Shown: in pieces, positions 8,975 to 17,044 of the stretch
Layout: each line of letters opens with the position of its first letter
How positions within the stretch are numbered: position 1 is the stretch's first letter
Assembly (NCBI RefSeq): GCF_014205135.1
Contig: NZ_JACHMY010000001.1
Span: forward strand, 3,906,001-3,970,000
Length of the DNA: 64,000 bases
Direction: 5' to 3'
Origin: Kribbella italica
GTDB taxonomy: Bacteria; Actinomycetota; Actinomycetes; Propionibacteriales; Kribbellaceae
Program-made: the position numbers and the translations under genes
The notes under the pieces: generated by a model
Database searches by the model: none
Told to the model about the DNA's origin: nothing
What the model saw: the letters and a program-made list of their open reading frames with translations, nothing else

Positions 8975-9077
8975 GTCACCCACCCTCGTCACCGTTGTCC
9001 TAACGCCACGCTAAAGCCAGCGTAAGACCCGTCGAGGCCGCCCGGATCCGCTCCCCGCGCCCTCTAGGGTCGGTGCC

Positions 9078-9764
9078 ATGCCGCACATCCTGGTCGTCGA
9101 GGACGATGCCGACGTCCGGGCCGCGCTGCTCCGCGCGTTGCGGGCCCACGGGTACGCGACCAGTACGACGCCGACCGGGCTGGCCGGCCTGGCCGAGCTC
9201 ACCGCCGGCGGACCGGACCTGGTCCTGCTCGACCTCGGCCTGCCGGACGTCGACGGCGGCGAGATCCTCCGGATGGCCCGCGCGGTCAGCAAGGTCCCGG
9301 TGATCGTCGTCACCGCCCGGGACGAGGAGCCGTTGATGGTCCGGACCCTGCACGACGGCGCCGACGACTACCTGGTGAAGCCGTTCAGCCCGGAGCAGCT
9401 GCACGCCCGGATCCAGGCCGTCCTGCGGCGCAGCGGCGCCCCGAACCGGCCCCGCGAGCTCTCGGTCGGCGGCCTGACGGTCGAGCTGGGCGGCCGGGTC
9501 GCCCGGCTGGACGGGTCCGTGCTCGACCTGACCCCTCGCGAGTTCGACCTGCTCGCCTACCTCGCCGAACGCCCCGGCCAGGTGGTGACGCGGCGGCAGC
9601 TGATCGTCGACGTCTGGCAGCTCGCGTACGGCGGCGCCGAGAAGACGGTCGACGTCCATCTGTCGTGGCTGCGCCGCAAGCTCGGCGAAACCGCCCGGGA
9701 GCCGCGCTACCTGCGCAGCGTCCGCGGCGTCGGCGTCTGCCTGACCGCCCCCGAGACCAGCTGA
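9078..9764 (+). CDS. OmpR/PhoB-type response regulator
   Basis: A 228-residue two-component response regulator. The receiver domain starts HILVVEDDADV, with the phospho-acceptor Asp52 in VLLDLGLPDVDGG, the switch Thr in VIVVTARDEE and the conserved Lys in LVKPFSPEQL. The C-terminal winged-helix domain (about residues 125-225) contains LTPREFDLLAYLAERPGQVV and VDVHLSWLRRKLGE. It is transcribed with the histidine kinase downstream, but a 36-bp repeat array of about 145 bp separates the two genes. It probably controls the divergent secreted-protein gene, which is inference from position. Confidence 0.93.
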   Translation: MPHILVVEDDADVRAALLRALRAHGYATSTTPTGLAGLAELTAGGPDLVLLDLGLPDVDGGEILRMARAVSKVPVIVVTARDEEPLMVRTLHDGADDYLVKPFSPEQLHARIQAVLRRSGAPNRPRELSVGGLTVELGGRVARLDGSVLDLTPREFDLLAYLAERPGQVVTRRQLIVDVWQLAYGGAEKTVDVHLSWLRRKLGETAREPRYLRSVRGVGVCLTAPETS

Positions 9765-9907
9765 TGCGCCGCCGGATCGACCGCACCGGACACCCACTGA
9801 CGCGCCGCCTTCCCGACCGCGCCGGACATCCGCTGACGCGCCGCCTTCCCGACCGCGCCGGACATCCGCTGACGCACCGTCGGTCGAGCGCGCCGGAGGC
9901 TTGCTGA
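9764..9907 (+). repeat. 36-bp repeat array (4 units) forming a 47-codon open frame between regulator and kinase
   Basis: The gap holds four 36-bp units: 9765-9800 (degenerate), 9801-9836 and 9837-9872 (identical), and 9873-9907 (degenerate, 35 bp). The regulator stop overlaps an ATG (TGATG at 9762-9766), opening a 47-codon frame of repeats TRRLPDRAGHPL that stops at 9905-9907, one base before the kinase ATG. Each unit repeats the stop/start junction sequence CTGA(T/C)GCGCCGCC seen at the two gene ends, so the array probably arose by duplication of that junction. Whether the peptide is made is unknown, but translation through it would couple regulator and kinase synthesis. Confidence 0.85.
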
Positions 9908-9908
9908 C

Positions 9909-11135
9909 ATGCGCCGCCGGATCGCTGAGTTGGTCGCGGTCACGACGCTGCTCGTTCTGGTGCTCGCCCTCGTACCGGTCGGGCTGCTGCTGCGTTCCGA
10001 GGCCGCGGCCAACGCCACCGCGAACGCCTTGCTGCGCGCGCAGTCCACCGCCGACCTCGTCGCCGGGTTGGGATCGGCGTCGGTGCAGCCCGACGACCGC
10101 ACCACCGTGTTCCGGCCCGACGGGACCAGCGCGGGCGCGGTCACGCCGAGATCGGCTTCGGTGCAGCTGGCCGAACGCGACGGAGCCTCCTTCGTCGCGG
10201 AGACCGCCGGCGGCCGGGAGGTGCTGGTCCCGGTCCAGTCGCTCACCGACGGGACCTCCGTGGTGCGCGTCTTCATTCCGAGCTCGGAGCTGCGGGCCGG
10301 TGTCGCCCGGAGCTGGCTGCTGCTGGCACTGGGCGGTCTGGCGTTGTTCGCGACGAGCATGCTGGCGGCGGACGCGCTCGGCCGTCGGGTGGTCAGGCCG
10401 ATCGCGAGCCTGGCCGGGACCGCCAGCCGGCTCAGCGAGGGAGACCTGACCGCCCGGGTCACTCCGGCCGGGCCGCCCGAGGTCCGGCAGGTCGGCGCCG
10501 AGCTGAACCGGCTCGCGCTGCGCATCGACGAGCTGCTCACCACCGCGCGGACGGAGAGCGCGGATCTGGCCCACCGGCTCCGGACGCCGTTGACCGCGTT
10601 GCGGCTCGACGTCGGCGGGGTCCGCGATCCCGAGGAGAACGCCCGCCTCGCCACCGGCGTGGACCGGATCACGGCCGAGATCGACGAGATGATCCGGACC
10701 GCCCGCCGGCCGGTGCGAGCCGGAGGCGCGGTGCGCAGCGACCTGGCCGCGGTGGCCCGCGAACGGCTGCACTTCTGGTCGGCGCTGGCCGACGACGCCG
10801 GCCGCCGCCTGACCGGCGACCTCGCGGACGGGCCGATCCCGGTGCGGATCGGCGCGGACGACCTGGCCGCGCTGTTCGACGTACTGCTGGACAACGCGTT
10901 CCGGCACACACCCGAGGGCACCGAGATCCGGGTCGGGGTCGACGCGAACCGCCACGCCTGGGTCGAGGACGCCGGCCCAGGCCTGCCACCGGACGGCACC
11001 CCTGGATCGCCCGGCAGCACCGGCATCGGGCTCGACATCGCCCGCCGGACAGCACTCGCCGCCGGCGGCTCCCTCCAGCTCACCGCGTCTCCCCTGGGCG
11101 GCCTCCGAGCCACCTTCGACGCCGCGGAACCGTGA
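9909..11135 (+). CDS. Sensor histidine kinase
   Basis: A 408-residue membrane histidine kinase. The first membrane helix is at about residues 10-30 (VAVTTLLVLVLALVPVGLLL) and the second at about 135-155 (SWLLLALGGLALFATSML), enclosing an extracytoplasmic sensor of about 100 residues. A HAMP segment follows, then the H-box ADLAHRLRTPLTALRLD with phospho-acceptor His222, where the usual SHELRTPL is DLAHRLRTPL. The ATPase domain has VLLDNAFRHTPEG (N box), VEDAGPGLPP and STGIGLDIARRTA (G boxes). It partners the response regulator upstream. The inducing signal cannot be read from the sequence. Confidence 0.92.
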   Translation: MRRRIAELVAVTTLLVLVLALVPVGLLLRSEAAANATANALLRAQSTADLVAGLGSASVQPDDRTTVFRPDGTSAGAVTPRSASVQLAERDGASFVAETAGGREVLVPVQSLTDGTSVVRVFIPSSELRAGVARSWLLLALGGLALFATSMLAADALGRRVVRPIASLAGTASRLSEGDLTARVTPAGPPEVRQVGAELNRLALRIDELLTTARTESADLAHRLRTPLTALRLDVGGVRDPEENARLATGVDRITAEIDEMIRTARRPVRAGGAVRSDLAAVARERLHFWSALADDAGRRLTGDLADGPIPVRIGADDLAALFDVLLDNAFRHTPEGTEIRVGVDANRHAWVEDAGPGLPPDGTPGSPGSTGIGLDIARRTALAAGGSLQLTASPLGGLRATFDAAEP

Positions 11136-11139
11136 GGGC

Positions 11140-11243
11140 CCGGACGCCCACCACTCAGCAACCACCCGAAACCGCGCGAGCAGCGGGCACCTCACGCTCA
11201 ACGAGCGCGGCCTGCCGAAGGTTGGTGAGTGGTGGGCGTCCGG
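11140..11243. repeat. ~104-bp inverted-repeat element (copy A) between converging genes
   Basis: Arms of 24 bp at 11140-11163 and 11220-11243 pair with one mismatch (CCGGACGCCCACCACTCA against its complement) around a 56-bp centre. The element fills the space between the kinase stop (11135) and the xerD stop (11244), where it could act as a two-way terminator. Its arms share 17 of 21 positions with those of a second element at 51333-51434, which argues for a dispersed repeat family rather than a one-off terminator. Confidence 0.75.
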
Positions 11244-12179
11244 TCAGCTCGACAACGCGCGCGGGTGCGACGTCGCGTACACCTCGCGCAGCTTGTCCAC
11301 AGTCACCAGCGTGTAGACCTGCGTCGTCGTCACCGACGCGTGCCCGAGCAACTCCTGCACGACCCGTACGTCGGCGCCGCCGTCGAGCAGGTGCGTGGCG
11401 AACGAGTGCCGCAGCGTGTGCGGCGAGATCTCCTTGCTGATCCCCGCCCGCTGCGTCGCCCTCCGCAGGACCGTCCATGCGCTCTGCCGCGACAACCGCC
11501 CACCGCGCGCGTTGAGGAACAGCGCATGCGTCCCACGACCACGTGCCACCAGCTCCGGCCGCCCGCGGACCTGGTACGCCGACAACGCGTCCCGCGCGTA
11601 GGACCCGACCGGTACGACGCGCTCCTTGCTGCCCTTGCCCCGCAGCAGCACCTGCCCCGACTCGAGATCGACCTCGTCGACGTCGAGCCCGACCGCCTCC
11701 GAGATCCGCGCGCCGGTCCCGTACAGGAACTCCAGCAACGCCGCGTCCCGCGTCGCGAGCACCGCGGGCTCGGCTTCGGCCCCGGCGGCCGCGGTCAGGA
11801 TCCGGGTCACCTCGTCGACGGACAGCGCCTTCGGCAACCGTTGCGGCGGGACCGGCGGTTTCACCGCGGCGGCCGGATCGGTCGGGGTGAGCCCTTCACG
11901 CAGGCAGAACTTGTGGAACCCGCGGACCGCGACGACCGTGCGTCCCGCACTGGACGCGGTCAGCGGCGGATGGTCGGCGTCGCCCTCCCGCAACCGCATC
12001 AGGAAGTCGCCGACCACCGCCTCGGAGATCCGGCCGAGCGCGGTGATGTCCGCGCCGGCCAGGTACTCGTCGTACCGGCGCAGGTCCCGCCGGTACGACG
12101 CCAGGGTGTTGGCGGCCAGTCCGCGCTCGACCGTCAGATGGTCGAGGTAGGCGCTGACCGCCCTCCCGATGTCTCTCAT
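11244..12179 (-). CDS. xerD: Site-specific tyrosine recombinase XerD
   Basis: A 311-residue tyrosine recombinase that, with XerC, resolves chromosome dimers at dif. The N-terminal SAM-like core-binding domain reads [20 protein letters not shown]. The catalytic domain has the Arg in [13 protein letters not shown], Lys in [39 protein letters not shown] and the nucleophile Tyr in TTQVYTLV. I use the ATG at 12179 because the upstream in-frame ATG at 12209 adds an untypical leader. It lies 22 bp after ald on the same strand. Linkage of xerD with ald and parA-scpAB is common in actinobacteria; here other genes are inserted between xerD and parA. Confidence 0.93.
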   Translation of the reverse strand: MRDIGRAVSAYLDHLTVERGLAANTLASYRRDLRRYDEYLAGADITALGRISEAVVGDFLMRLREGDADHPPLTASSAGRTVVAVRGFHKFCLREGLTPTDPAAAVKPPVPPQRLPKALSVDEVTRILTAAAGAEAEPAVLATRDAALLEFLYGTGARISEAVGLDVDEVDLESGQVLLRGKGSKERVVPVGSYARDALSAYQVRGRPELVARGRGTHALFLNARGGRLSRQSAWTVLRRATQRAGISKEISPHTLRHSFATHLLDGGADVRVVQELLGHASVTTTQVYTLVTVDKLREVYATSHPRALSS

Positions 12180-12201
12180 GTGGAGCAGTCTGCCCGTCGG
12201 G

Positions 12202-13317
12202 TCAGACAAGGACCTCGTCGAGCTTGAGCTGGTCGAGGTCGTGCGCCTCGGCGACCGGGCCGTAGGTGACGTGGCCGTCGAAGGTGTTCAGGCCGAGCGC
12301 GAGGCTGTGGTCGTTCTTCAGCGCCTCCCGCCAGCCGAGGTTCGCCAGCTCCACGGCGTACGGCAGCGTCACGTTGGTGAGCGCGTACGTCGAGGTGTTC
12401 GGCACCGCGCCCGGCATGTTGGCCACGCAGTAGAACAGCGAGTTGTGCACCTTGTAGACCGGGTCGGCGTGCGTGGTCGGGTGCGAGTCCTCGAAGCAGC
12501 CGCCCTGGTCGATCGCGATGTCGACGAGCACGCTGCCCGGCTTCATCCGCGAGACCAGCTCGTTGCTGACCAGCTTCGGCGCCTTGGCGCCGGTGACCAG
12601 CACCGCGCCGATGACCAGGTCGGCGTTGAGCACCGCGCGCTCGATCTCGTACGCGTTCGACGCGACCGTGTGCAGGTGGCCCTGGTAGGTCCGGTCGGCG
12701 TCCCGCAGCCGCGCGATGTTGCGGTCGAACAGCTGCACCTCGGCCTGCATGCCGAGCGCGATCGCCGCCGCGTTCATCCCGGCCACGCCGGCGCCGATGA
12801 CGACGACCCGGGCCGAGTGCACGCCGGAGACACCACCCATCAATACGCCGCGGCCGCCGCCGTTGGCCATCAGGTGGTACGACCCGGCCTGCGGCGCGAG
12901 CCGGCCCGCGACCTCGCTCATCGGGGCGAGCAGCGGCAGCGAGCCGTCCGGGAGCTGGACGGTCTCGTACGCGATCCCGGTGATGCCCGAGCGGGTCAGC
13001 GCCGTGGTGGTCTCGGGGCTGGCGGCCAGGTGCAGGTAGGTGAACAGCACCTGGTCGCGGCGCATCCGGTGGTACTCCTCGGCGACCGGCTCCTTGACCT
13101 TGAGGACCAGCTCGGCCTCGCCCCACACGTCGTCGGCGGCCGGCACGATCCGTGCCCCGGCCGCGACGAACTCCTCGTCCGGCAGCAACGAACCGGATCC
13201 GGCTCCCTGCTCGATCAGAACCTCGTGCCCGTTGCGCACGAACTCGTGCACCCCGGCCGGGGTGATCGCCACCCGGTACTCGTGGTTCTTGACTTCCTTC
13301 GGAACTCCGACCTTCAC
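12202..13317 (-). CDS. ald: Alanine dehydrogenase
   Basis: A 371-residue NAD-dependent L-alanine dehydrogenase that interconverts L-alanine and pyruvate plus ammonia. It starts [20 protein letters not shown], the family N-terminus. The catalytic His lies in LFTYLHLAA and the substrate Lys in ELVLKVKEP. The Rossmann dinucleotide site is [20 protein letters not shown]. Length and motifs match the family throughout. It is followed by xerD and preceded by a gene-less 315 bp that should hold its promoter. No Lrp/AsnC regulator is adjacent. Confidence 0.96.
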   Translation of the reverse strand: MKVGVPKEVKNHEYRVAITPAGVHEFVRNGHEVLIEQGAGSGSLLPDEEFVAAGARIVPAADDVWGEAELVLKVKEPVAEEYHRMRRDQVLFTYLHLAASPETTTALTRSGITGIAYETVQLPDGSLPLLAPMSEVAGRLAPQAGSYHLMANGGGRGVLMGGVSGVHSARVVVIGAGVAGMNAAAIALGMQAEVQLFDRNIARLRDADRTYQGHLHTVASNAYEIERAVLNADLVIGAVLVTGAKAPKLVSNELVSRMKPGSVLVDIAIDQGGCFEDSHPTTHADPVYKVHNSLFYCVANMPGAVPNTSTYALTNVTLPYAVELANLGWREALKNDHSLALGLNTFDGHVTYGPVAEAHDLDQLKLDEVLV

Positions 13318-13632
13318 TGCTCGCCCTTCTTCCGTCTCCAGGGAATGCGGCCCACAACGCTGTGTCCGCGGCCCGGCGGTCGAGGGGTTGGTGCTTGCCG
13401 AGTCGCTGCGAGTGTAAGCCCGCAGGATTCATACCACTGCAGCGGTTGGTCTTGTCCGGTGACGACGCGCTGACCGGGAGTTCTGCGGGTTGGTTACACT
13501 CCTCCTTAAGACGTCACAGTGCCTCGCGAAGTTGTCCCGCGACAGCCCGCTGCCGGTCGTTCAGGGCGATTCTTGACGCAATCTTTTCCTGCCTGTTTCC
13601 CTTTCGTGGCAGTCGTTTCCGCTGCCGTCCGG
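13318..13632. promoter_or_regulatory. ald upstream region
   Basis: Three hundred and fifteen bases between the divergent ald start and the end of the DHFR-like gene. It is less GC-rich than its surroundings, with an imperfect palindrome ACCACTGCAGCGGT near 13433 and an AT-richer patch (GGTTACACTCCTCCTTAAG) near 13491-13509. I see no open frame with coding character. It probably holds the ald promoter; no specific regulator site can be claimed. Confidence 0.4.
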
Positions 13633-14196
13633 TCACAGCTGGTAGCTCAGTACGGCGGTGCCGTCGGCGAGCAGCCGATGAGTGCTCGAAGTGAGGCTCG
13701 TCGGCGAGAACCCGGTCCCGAAGAGCGGGATGCCACCGCCGAGGACGACCGGGTAGACCTTGACGATCAGTTCGTCGATCTCGCCGAGCAGCTGGCCGGC
13801 CAGGTTGCCGCCGCCGGCGAGGTAGATGCCGCCGCCGTCCTGCTGCTTCAGCGCGCGGATCGCGCCGACCGGGTCGGACGGGATCACCGTCACGTCCGGG
13901 TCCTCGATCCGCAGCGTCGACGTCACGACGTACTGCTTGAGGTGCGGGTACGGGCTGGTGACGCCGGCGTCGAGGGCGAGCGCGTAGCTGCCGCGGCCCT
14001 GGACGACGGTGTCGAAGTGCCGGCCGGGGCCGCTCAGGCCGAGCTGCTCGCGCGCCTGCCCGGGCAGCGTCTCCGGGTACTCCCCCGCGATGTGGTCGAC
14101 GACTTCCGGCGAGATCGGGAACGCCCCGAGCCCGCCGTCGGGATCCGCGATGAACCCGTCGAGCGAGGCGCCGACGTAGTAGGTCAGTGTGCGCAT
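13633..14196 (-). CDS. Dihydrofolate reductase-like (RibD C-terminal domain) protein
   Basis: A 187-residue protein of the DHFR/RibD-C superfamily. It starts MRTLTYYVGASLDGFIADPD, the usual opening of stand-alone RibD_C proteins. FDTVVQGRGSYALALDAGV, GAIRALKQQDGGGIYLAGGG and YPVVLGGGIPLFG follow. These proteins are NADPH-dependent reductases of mostly unknown substrate; DHFR activity should not be assumed. The ATG at 14196 opens the domain directly. It is divergent from the LLM oxidoreductase (14353) with about 155 bp between. Confidence 0.88.
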   Translation of the reverse strand: MRTLTYYVGASLDGFIADPDGGLGAFPISPEVVDHIAGEYPETLPGQAREQLGLSGPGRHFDTVVQGRGSYALALDAGVTSPYPHLKQYVVTSTLRIEDPDVTVIPSDPVGAIRALKQQDGGGIYLAGGGNLAGQLLGEIDELIVKVYPVVLGGGIPLFGTGFSPTSLTSSTHRLLADGTAVLSYQL

Positions 14197-14352
14197 CCCC
14201 ACACCCTGCCAGCGCGCGGGCTCACCGATCTGGTTGCTGACGCAACCATCGTTGAGTGACGCAGGAGTAACCGGAAGACTTGGTGTGTCGCCGGAATGGC
14301 CGCTCTCCGCCCGGAGTTGCCCCAAGGGAAGCAAGGACGAGAGGAGTACGAC

Positions 14353-15183
14353 GTGGCGGTCGATCTGGGACGGTTCGGGGTCTGGCACCAGGCGGAGAAA
14401 TGGGGACCCGAACTCGCCACCGGTCTGGAGCAGCTCGGGTACGGCGCGCTCTGGCTCGGCGCCTCCCCCGGCGCCGACCTGCGGGACGCGGAGGTGCTGC
14501 TCACCTCGACCGACGCGGTCACGGTCGGCACCAGCATCGTGAACATGTGGAAGGACGACCCGGCGCCCGTCGCCGCGTCGTACCACCGGCTGGAGGAGGA
14601 GCACCCGGGCCGGTTCGTCCTCGGCGTGGGGATCGGGCATCCCGAGCGCACCGGCGAGTACAAGACGCCGTACGAGACGATCGTCGACTACCTGGACGCG
14701 CTCGACGAGGCCAAGGTCCCGACCGACCGGCGCGCTCTCGCGGCGCTCGGACCGCGGGTGCTGAGGCTGTCCGCCGCGCGCACGGCCGGCGCCCTTCCGT
14801 ACCTGACGACGCCCGAGCACACGCGCCAGGCGCGCGAGACGCTCGGCGCCGGCGTACTGCTGGCGCCCGAGCACAAGGTCGTGCTGGAGACCGATCCCGA
14901 GATCGCGCGGACGATCGCGCGGGAGTACCTGGCCGGGTATCTCCAGCTCACCAACTACCGGAGCAACCTCAAGCGCCTCGGGTACGCCGACCACGACTTC
15001 GAGAACGGCGGCAGCGACCACCTGGTCGACGCGCTCGTACTGCACGGGACGGCGGTCGAGATCGCCGAGGGCCTCACCGCCCACCTCGACGCCGGCGCCG
15101 ACCAGGTCGTCATCCAGCAGCTCGGCAAGGAGGGCCCGGATCTGCTGCCGGGCTACGAGGCGCTGGCCACTGTTCTGATCTAA
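14353..15183 (+). CDS. LLM-class (luciferase-like, F420-type) oxidoreductase
   Basis: A 276-residue luciferase-like monooxygenase-fold protein, closest in feel to the actinobacterial F420-dependent LLM subfamilies. Visible features are GVWHQAEKWGPELATGLEQL, the strand VTVGTSIVNMWKDDP, RFVLGVGIGHPERTG, and the closing GADQVVIQQLG. I chose the GTG at 14353 because a good ribosome site (GAGAGGAG) lies just upstream and the protein then starts at the first barrel strand; an upstream ATG at 14296 is in frame but lacks such support. The substrate is unknown, and FMN rather than F420 use is possible. Confidence 0.88.
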   Translation: MAVDLGRFGVWHQAEKWGPELATGLEQLGYGALWLGASPGADLRDAEVLLTSTDAVTVGTSIVNMWKDDPAPVAASYHRLEEEHPGRFVLGVGIGHPERTGEYKTPYETIVDYLDALDEAKVPTDRRALAALGPRVLRLSAARTAGALPYLTTPEHTRQARETLGAGVLLAPEHKVVLETDPEIARTIAREYLAGYLQLTNYRSNLKRLGYADHDFENGGSDHLVDALVLHGTAVEIAEGLTAHLDAGADQVVIQQLGKEGPDLLPGYEALATVLI

Positions 15184-15187
15184 GGCC

Positions 15188-15247
15188 TCAGCGCAGCGTC
15201 CTGTGCTGATTTCAGCGCAGCGTCCTGTGCTGATTTCAGCGCAGCGT
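15188..15247. repeat. 24-bp tandem repeat (2.5 copies) at the cupin stop codon
   Basis: Exact units at 15188-15211 and 15212-15235 are followed by a half unit (TCAGCGCAGCGT) that is the last four codons of the cupin gene, including its stop. The 3' end of that gene has thus been reiterated downstream, between two converging genes. Confidence 0.9.
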
Positions 15248-15673
15248 GAAGTCGGCGAAGTCGAAGCCGGGCGACACGATGCACGAGACCAGCACCGCTT
15301 CGTCGTCGACCGGTCGCGCGGCCTGCCAGGCCCCGGCCGGTACGACGGCCTGCGGCAGCTGACCCGCCTTCACGTCCGGGCCGAGGGTGATCGACTCGGC
15401 CAGTTCCGGGTCGTCGCCGGTGCCGCCGAGGTCGAGGGTCAACGGGCCGCCGGAGTGCCACAGCCAGATCTCGGCCGAGCGCACCTGGTGCCAGCGCGAC
15501 TCCTCGCCCGGGGCGAGCAGGAAGTAGATCGCCGTCGCGCTGGCCCGCTCGCCGTCGTACCCGGCGGGCTCGAAGGACACCTCCGACCGCCAGGTCTCGC
15601 GGAACCAGCCGCCTTCCGGGTGCTGGGTCAGGTCCAACGCCTCGGCCAGCTCGGGCCGTTCCTGGATCGCCAT
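15236..15673 (-). CDS. Cupin superfamily (DUF985-type) protein
   Basis: A 145-residue cupin of the DUF985 kind: LAEALDLTQHPEGGWFRETW opens the domain, IYFLLAPGEESRWHQVRSAE and IWLWHSGGPLTLDL form cupin motif 1, and VVPAGAWQAARP with VSCIVSPGFDFADFTL closes it. The family is compact and sugar-epimerase-like, with no firmly known reaction. The ATG at 15673 is chosen since the domain starts there; a further ATG at 15730 would overlap the divergent neighbour. Its stop codon lies within the 24-bp repeat array. Confidence 0.88.
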   Translation of the reverse strand: MAIQERPELAEALDLTQHPEGGWFRETWRSEVSFEPAGYDGERASATAIYFLLAPGEESRWHQVRSAEIWLWHSGGPLTLDLGGTGDDPELAESITLGPDVKAGQLPQAVVPAGAWQAARPVDDEAVLVSCIVSPGFDFADFTLR

Positions 15674-15728
15674 GCCGGAAACGGTAATACCCGTGACGTC
15701 CGGGCCCGGCAGCAGGCAGAGTTCGGGC

Positions 15729-16337
15729 ATGAACCTGCGCCCGGCCGCCTACCACCAGCGACTCCCGTACGGCGAACGCGTGTCGCCCGAACCGCTGCTC
15801 GGCGGTCCGTTCTTCGCCTTCGACGGCGACGTCCAGGTCGTCCCGCTCGCCGAGCCCGTGCTGCCGGAACCGCCGCGCGCCGGCGAGGAGGGCGGTCAGC
15901 CGTGCCCGACCTGCACGGGCCCTGAGTCGTTGGCGATCTGGGGCGACGAGCGCTGGGTGCTCAAGGCCGGACTCGAACCGACCGGGCTGCCGATCGTCGC
16001 CCTGCTCGTGCCGCGCGAGCACTACCGGCTGGACACCCTGCCGCCTGAACTGCTGACGGAGCTCGGCCCGATGATCCAGCGCGTGGCCGGGGCGATCCGC
16101 CGGATCGACGGCGTCGGTCGCACGCACTTCAGTCGCTTCGGCGACGGGAACGACCACTTCCACATCTGGTTCCTCGCGCGCCCGGTCGGCATGATGCAGC
16201 TGCGCGGACCGCTGCTGTCGGTGTGGGGCGACATCCTGCCGCCGGTGCCCGACGAGGAGTTCGAGGCCAACGCGCGTACGGTCGCGACGGCGCTGGCCGA
16301 GGTCTCGGGCCGGCCGCTCGGCGTTGCCGCCGGCTGA
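15729..16337 (+). CDS. HIT-like protein with CxxC motif
   Basis: A 202-residue protein whose C-terminal half resembles histidine-triad proteins: VALLVPREHYRLDTLPPELL, then DHFHIWFLARP, which resembles but does not exactly match the HxHxH triad. An N-terminal PCPTCTG could bind zinc or be redox-active. I start at the ATG at 15729 (MNLRPAAYHQRLPYGERV), because the longer in-frame option would overlap the divergent cupin. It might act on nucleotides or on a thioester/phosphate substrate as HIT proteins do; the substrate is unknown. Confidence 0.75.
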   Translation: MNLRPAAYHQRLPYGERVSPEPLLGGPFFAFDGDVQVVPLAEPVLPEPPRAGEEGGQPCPTCTGPESLAIWGDERWVLKAGLEPTGLPIVALLVPREHYRLDTLPPELLTELGPMIQRVAGAIRRIDGVGRTHFSRFGDGNDHFHIWFLARPVGMMQLRGPLLSVWGDILPPVPDEEFEANARTVATALAEVSGRPLGVAAG

Positions 16338-16344
16338 CCGGAGC

Positions 16345-17025
16345 TCAGCGCATCTTCCGCGGCTCCGAGTGCGAGTCCACGTAGTACGTGTGTCCCTCGC
16401 GCAGCAGCTTGCGGGCCATCGCGAAGTCGGTCGTGTCCTCCTCGGTCCGCAGGTGAAACGGCGGCGGGTAGTAACAGTCCCCCACCAGCATCACGTCCGA
16501 CTCGGGGTCGACGGCAACGATCGAGTCCACCGCGTGCCGGCCCCCGACGTACCGCAACTGCACTCCGGTCGGCAACGTCAGGGTGTCGTCGAAGGTTGTG
16601 TCCGGCACCACGATCCGCAGCTCCGAGAAGTCCGGTACGGCGAGCGCCCGCGCCCGGAAACTGGGCCCGAGCTTCGGGTTCTCCAAGACCTGGTCCCGCA
16701 AGTACTGATGACTCCAAGGCCGCGCGGCCTCCTCCGCCAGAAGCGCGGTCGCCGAGGTATGAGCCACCACCTCGACGTCACCCCACGCCGCGGCACCCCA
16801 GGTGTGATCCCAGTGATGATGCGTGTACACCAGCCACCGCACCTCCGGCAGCCCTTCCGCCACAATCGCCCGCTGAACCTCCCGAGCATGCGCCGGACTG
16901 TTGCCGGCGTCGATCAACACACTGCCGCGCTCGTCCGCAACAATCCCCACCGAAGCCCCGATGGCCTCCGGGTCCGGATCGTGTGGATAGACCCACACCC
17001 GCCCGACCACCTGTTCCAGCTTCAT
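16345..17025 (-). CDS. Metallo-beta-lactamase-fold hydrolase
   Basis: A 226-residue MBL-fold enzyme. The metal-binding motif is YTHHHWDHTWGAA, an HxHxDH signature, preceded by GSVLIDAGNSPAHAREV. The second-shell residues follow in YVGGRHAVDSIVAV and MLVGDCYYPPP. The ATG at 17025 starts just before the first strand. It is divergent from the P1 peptidase (17045), with only 19 bp between the start codons, so the two promoters must overlap the opposite genes or the messages are leaderless. The fold covers many hydrolases and the substrate cannot be deduced. Confidence 0.88.
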   Translation of the reverse strand: MKLEQVVGRVWVYPHDPDPEAIGASVGIVADERGSVLIDAGNSPAHAREVQRAIVAEGLPEVRWLVYTHHHWDHTWGAAAWGDVEVVAHTSATALLAEEAARPWSHQYLRDQVLENPKLGPSFRARALAVPDFSELRIVVPDTTFDDTLTLPTGVQLRYVGGRHAVDSIVAVDPESDVMLVGDCYYPPPFHLRTEEDTTDFAMARKLLREGHTYYVDSHSEPRKMR

Positions 17026-17044
17026 CTGCCCGACGATAGTGGGC

